From an uncultured Caldilinea sp. (lineage in GTDB: Bacteria > Chloroflexota > Anaerolineae > Caldilineales > Caldilineaceae): a DNA stretch of 64,000 bases. The translations under genes and the position numbers were made by a program. The stretch spans positions 1-64,000 of the forward strand of contig NZ_CAKZMJ010000069.1 of NCBI RefSeq assembly GCF_937128415.1. The letters are read 5' to 3'. This document shows positions 63,613 to 64,000 of the stretch, in pieces (position 1 is the stretch's first letter; each line of letters opens with the position of its first letter). Below the pieces are notes generated by a model. It saw only the letters and a program-made list of their open reading frames with translations, was not told the origin of the DNA and did not search any database.

Positions 63613-64000
63613 TCCCAACCGCCATCATCGCCGTTCGATTCGCCTCAAGGGGTACGATTACACCCAGCCGGGCGCGTATTTCATCACCATCTGCACGCAC
63701 GATCGGGCGCATTTTTTCGGCGCAGTGGTGAACGGGGTGATGCGGTTGAACGACGCCGGATGCATCGCCGCGCAATGTTGGCGCGACATTCCTGTGCATT
63801 TTCCGCACGTTCAATTGGATGTGTTCGTGATCATGCCCAATCATATCCACGGCGTGTTGTGGATTGTGGCCAATGACAACAACGCGGGGACGCAAAACGT
63901 AGGGGCGACGCATGCGTCGCCCCTACCACCGCGTGGCCCCGTGCCGCAATCGGTTGGCGCCATCATCGGTCAATTCAAATCCGCCGTGACCAAACGCATC
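63602..64000 (+). CDS. Y1/RAYT-like HUH transposase (5' part)
   Basis: A 133-residue N-terminal part runs off the window edge. YDYTQPGAYFITICTHDRAHFF and VFVIMPNHIHGVLWIV are hallmark segments of REP-associated tyrosine transposases; HIH is the HUH metal site. The catalytic Tyr should lie beyond the edge. Palindrome P5 is translated inside the gene as VGATHASPL just after the HUH strand. Start may be 63599 or 63602. It overlaps the end of the split hsdS frame by 11 bp. Whether it still transposes cannot be judged. Confidence 0.85.
   Translation, partial: MRYDPNRHHRRSIRLKGYDYTQPGAYFITICTHDRAHFFGAVVNGVMRLNDAGCIAAQCWRDIPVHFPHVQLDVFVIMPNHIHGVLWIVANDNNAGTQNVGATHASPLPPRGPVPQSVGAIIGQFKSAVTKRI
63899..63926. 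repeat. Palindromic element P5 inside the transposase gene
   Basis: A perfect 28-bp palindrome, pattern GTAGGGGC-GACG-CA|TG-CGTC-GCCCCTAC. It is read in frame as VGATHASPL within the transposase coding sequence. Confidence 0.88.

Overview
The window is a high-GC bacterial chromosome segment, most consistent with Chloroflexota (Anaerolineae/Caldilineae-like; an inference from gene content, not proven). The pointers are TP-rich LysM lipoproteins, the histidine phosphatase / DUF3090 / SCO1664 gene trio shared by Actinobacteria and Chloroflexota, a Thermus-type long isocitrate dehydrogenase, PTPS-related multi-membrane proteins, DUF6671, and many ABC sugar/peptide uptake operons. No rRNA, tRNA or CRISPR array was seen. 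Gene density is high and most genes are chromosomal housekeeping or heterotrophic uptake genes.

Left part (1-23 kb): a family-5 (Dpp/Opp type) ABC transporter operon runs into a GH3 beta-glucosidase, suggesting oligosaccharide uptake and cleavage. Then come a YfcE-like phosphodiesterase, a LysM/FxLYD lipoprotein, a lipobox-bearing sortase with an MpsC-like protein, and icd preceded by a promoter, a structured leader and a strong terminator. icd is translationally coupled to a DUF6671 zinc protein. On the minus strand a GntR-nanE-DUF4127-ROK-ABC transporter-Gfo/Idh cluster looks like an amino-sugar (ManNAc-type) catabolic regulon with a clear promoter and operators.

Middle (23-59 kb): argG (behind a second structured leader with terminator) and argJ; a VapC-like PIN pseudogene killed by one in-frame TGA; two overlapping polytopic membrane proteins; carbonic anhydrase; Nudix; pheT without pheS; a nucleoside hydrolase; a GSDH-PA14 protein; a sugar isomerase; a truncated P450; Gfo/Idh; an Mrp-type ATPase lacking the CxxC motif; a PhnD-histidine kinase-response regulator operon; a Trx-CcdA fusion divergent from an Hdr-like Fe-S protein; a large serine hydrolase; an M1 peptidase; the phosphatase/DUF3090/SCO1664 trio; a nucleotidyltransferase fused to a catalytically degenerate phosphomannomutase; and tsaE.

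Right end (59.2-64 kb): an accessory/defence region. A GxxExxY gene is bracketed by long hairpin repeats. It is followed by type I restriction-modification genes hsdM and hsdS with a HepT/MntA toxin-antitoxin pair nested between them, and a Y1/RAYT-like HUH transposase running off the window. This region holds the most striking signal: five copies of a 27-30 bp palindrome (GTAGGGGC-N4-CA|TG-N4'-GCCCCTAC) within 2.5 kb. The arm bases differ in every copy but remain self-complementary. Four copies lie inside genes in one fixed reading phase, encoding VGAxHxxPL-type peptides or a close variant. The fifth sits at the break that splits hsdS in two. One copy lies inside the transposase gene itself.

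Other non-coding signals include perfect stem-loops at both substrate-binding-protein/permease junctions, a second dispersed repeat family whose hairpin arms also covary, a polypurine tandem repeat and candidate leaderless promoters.
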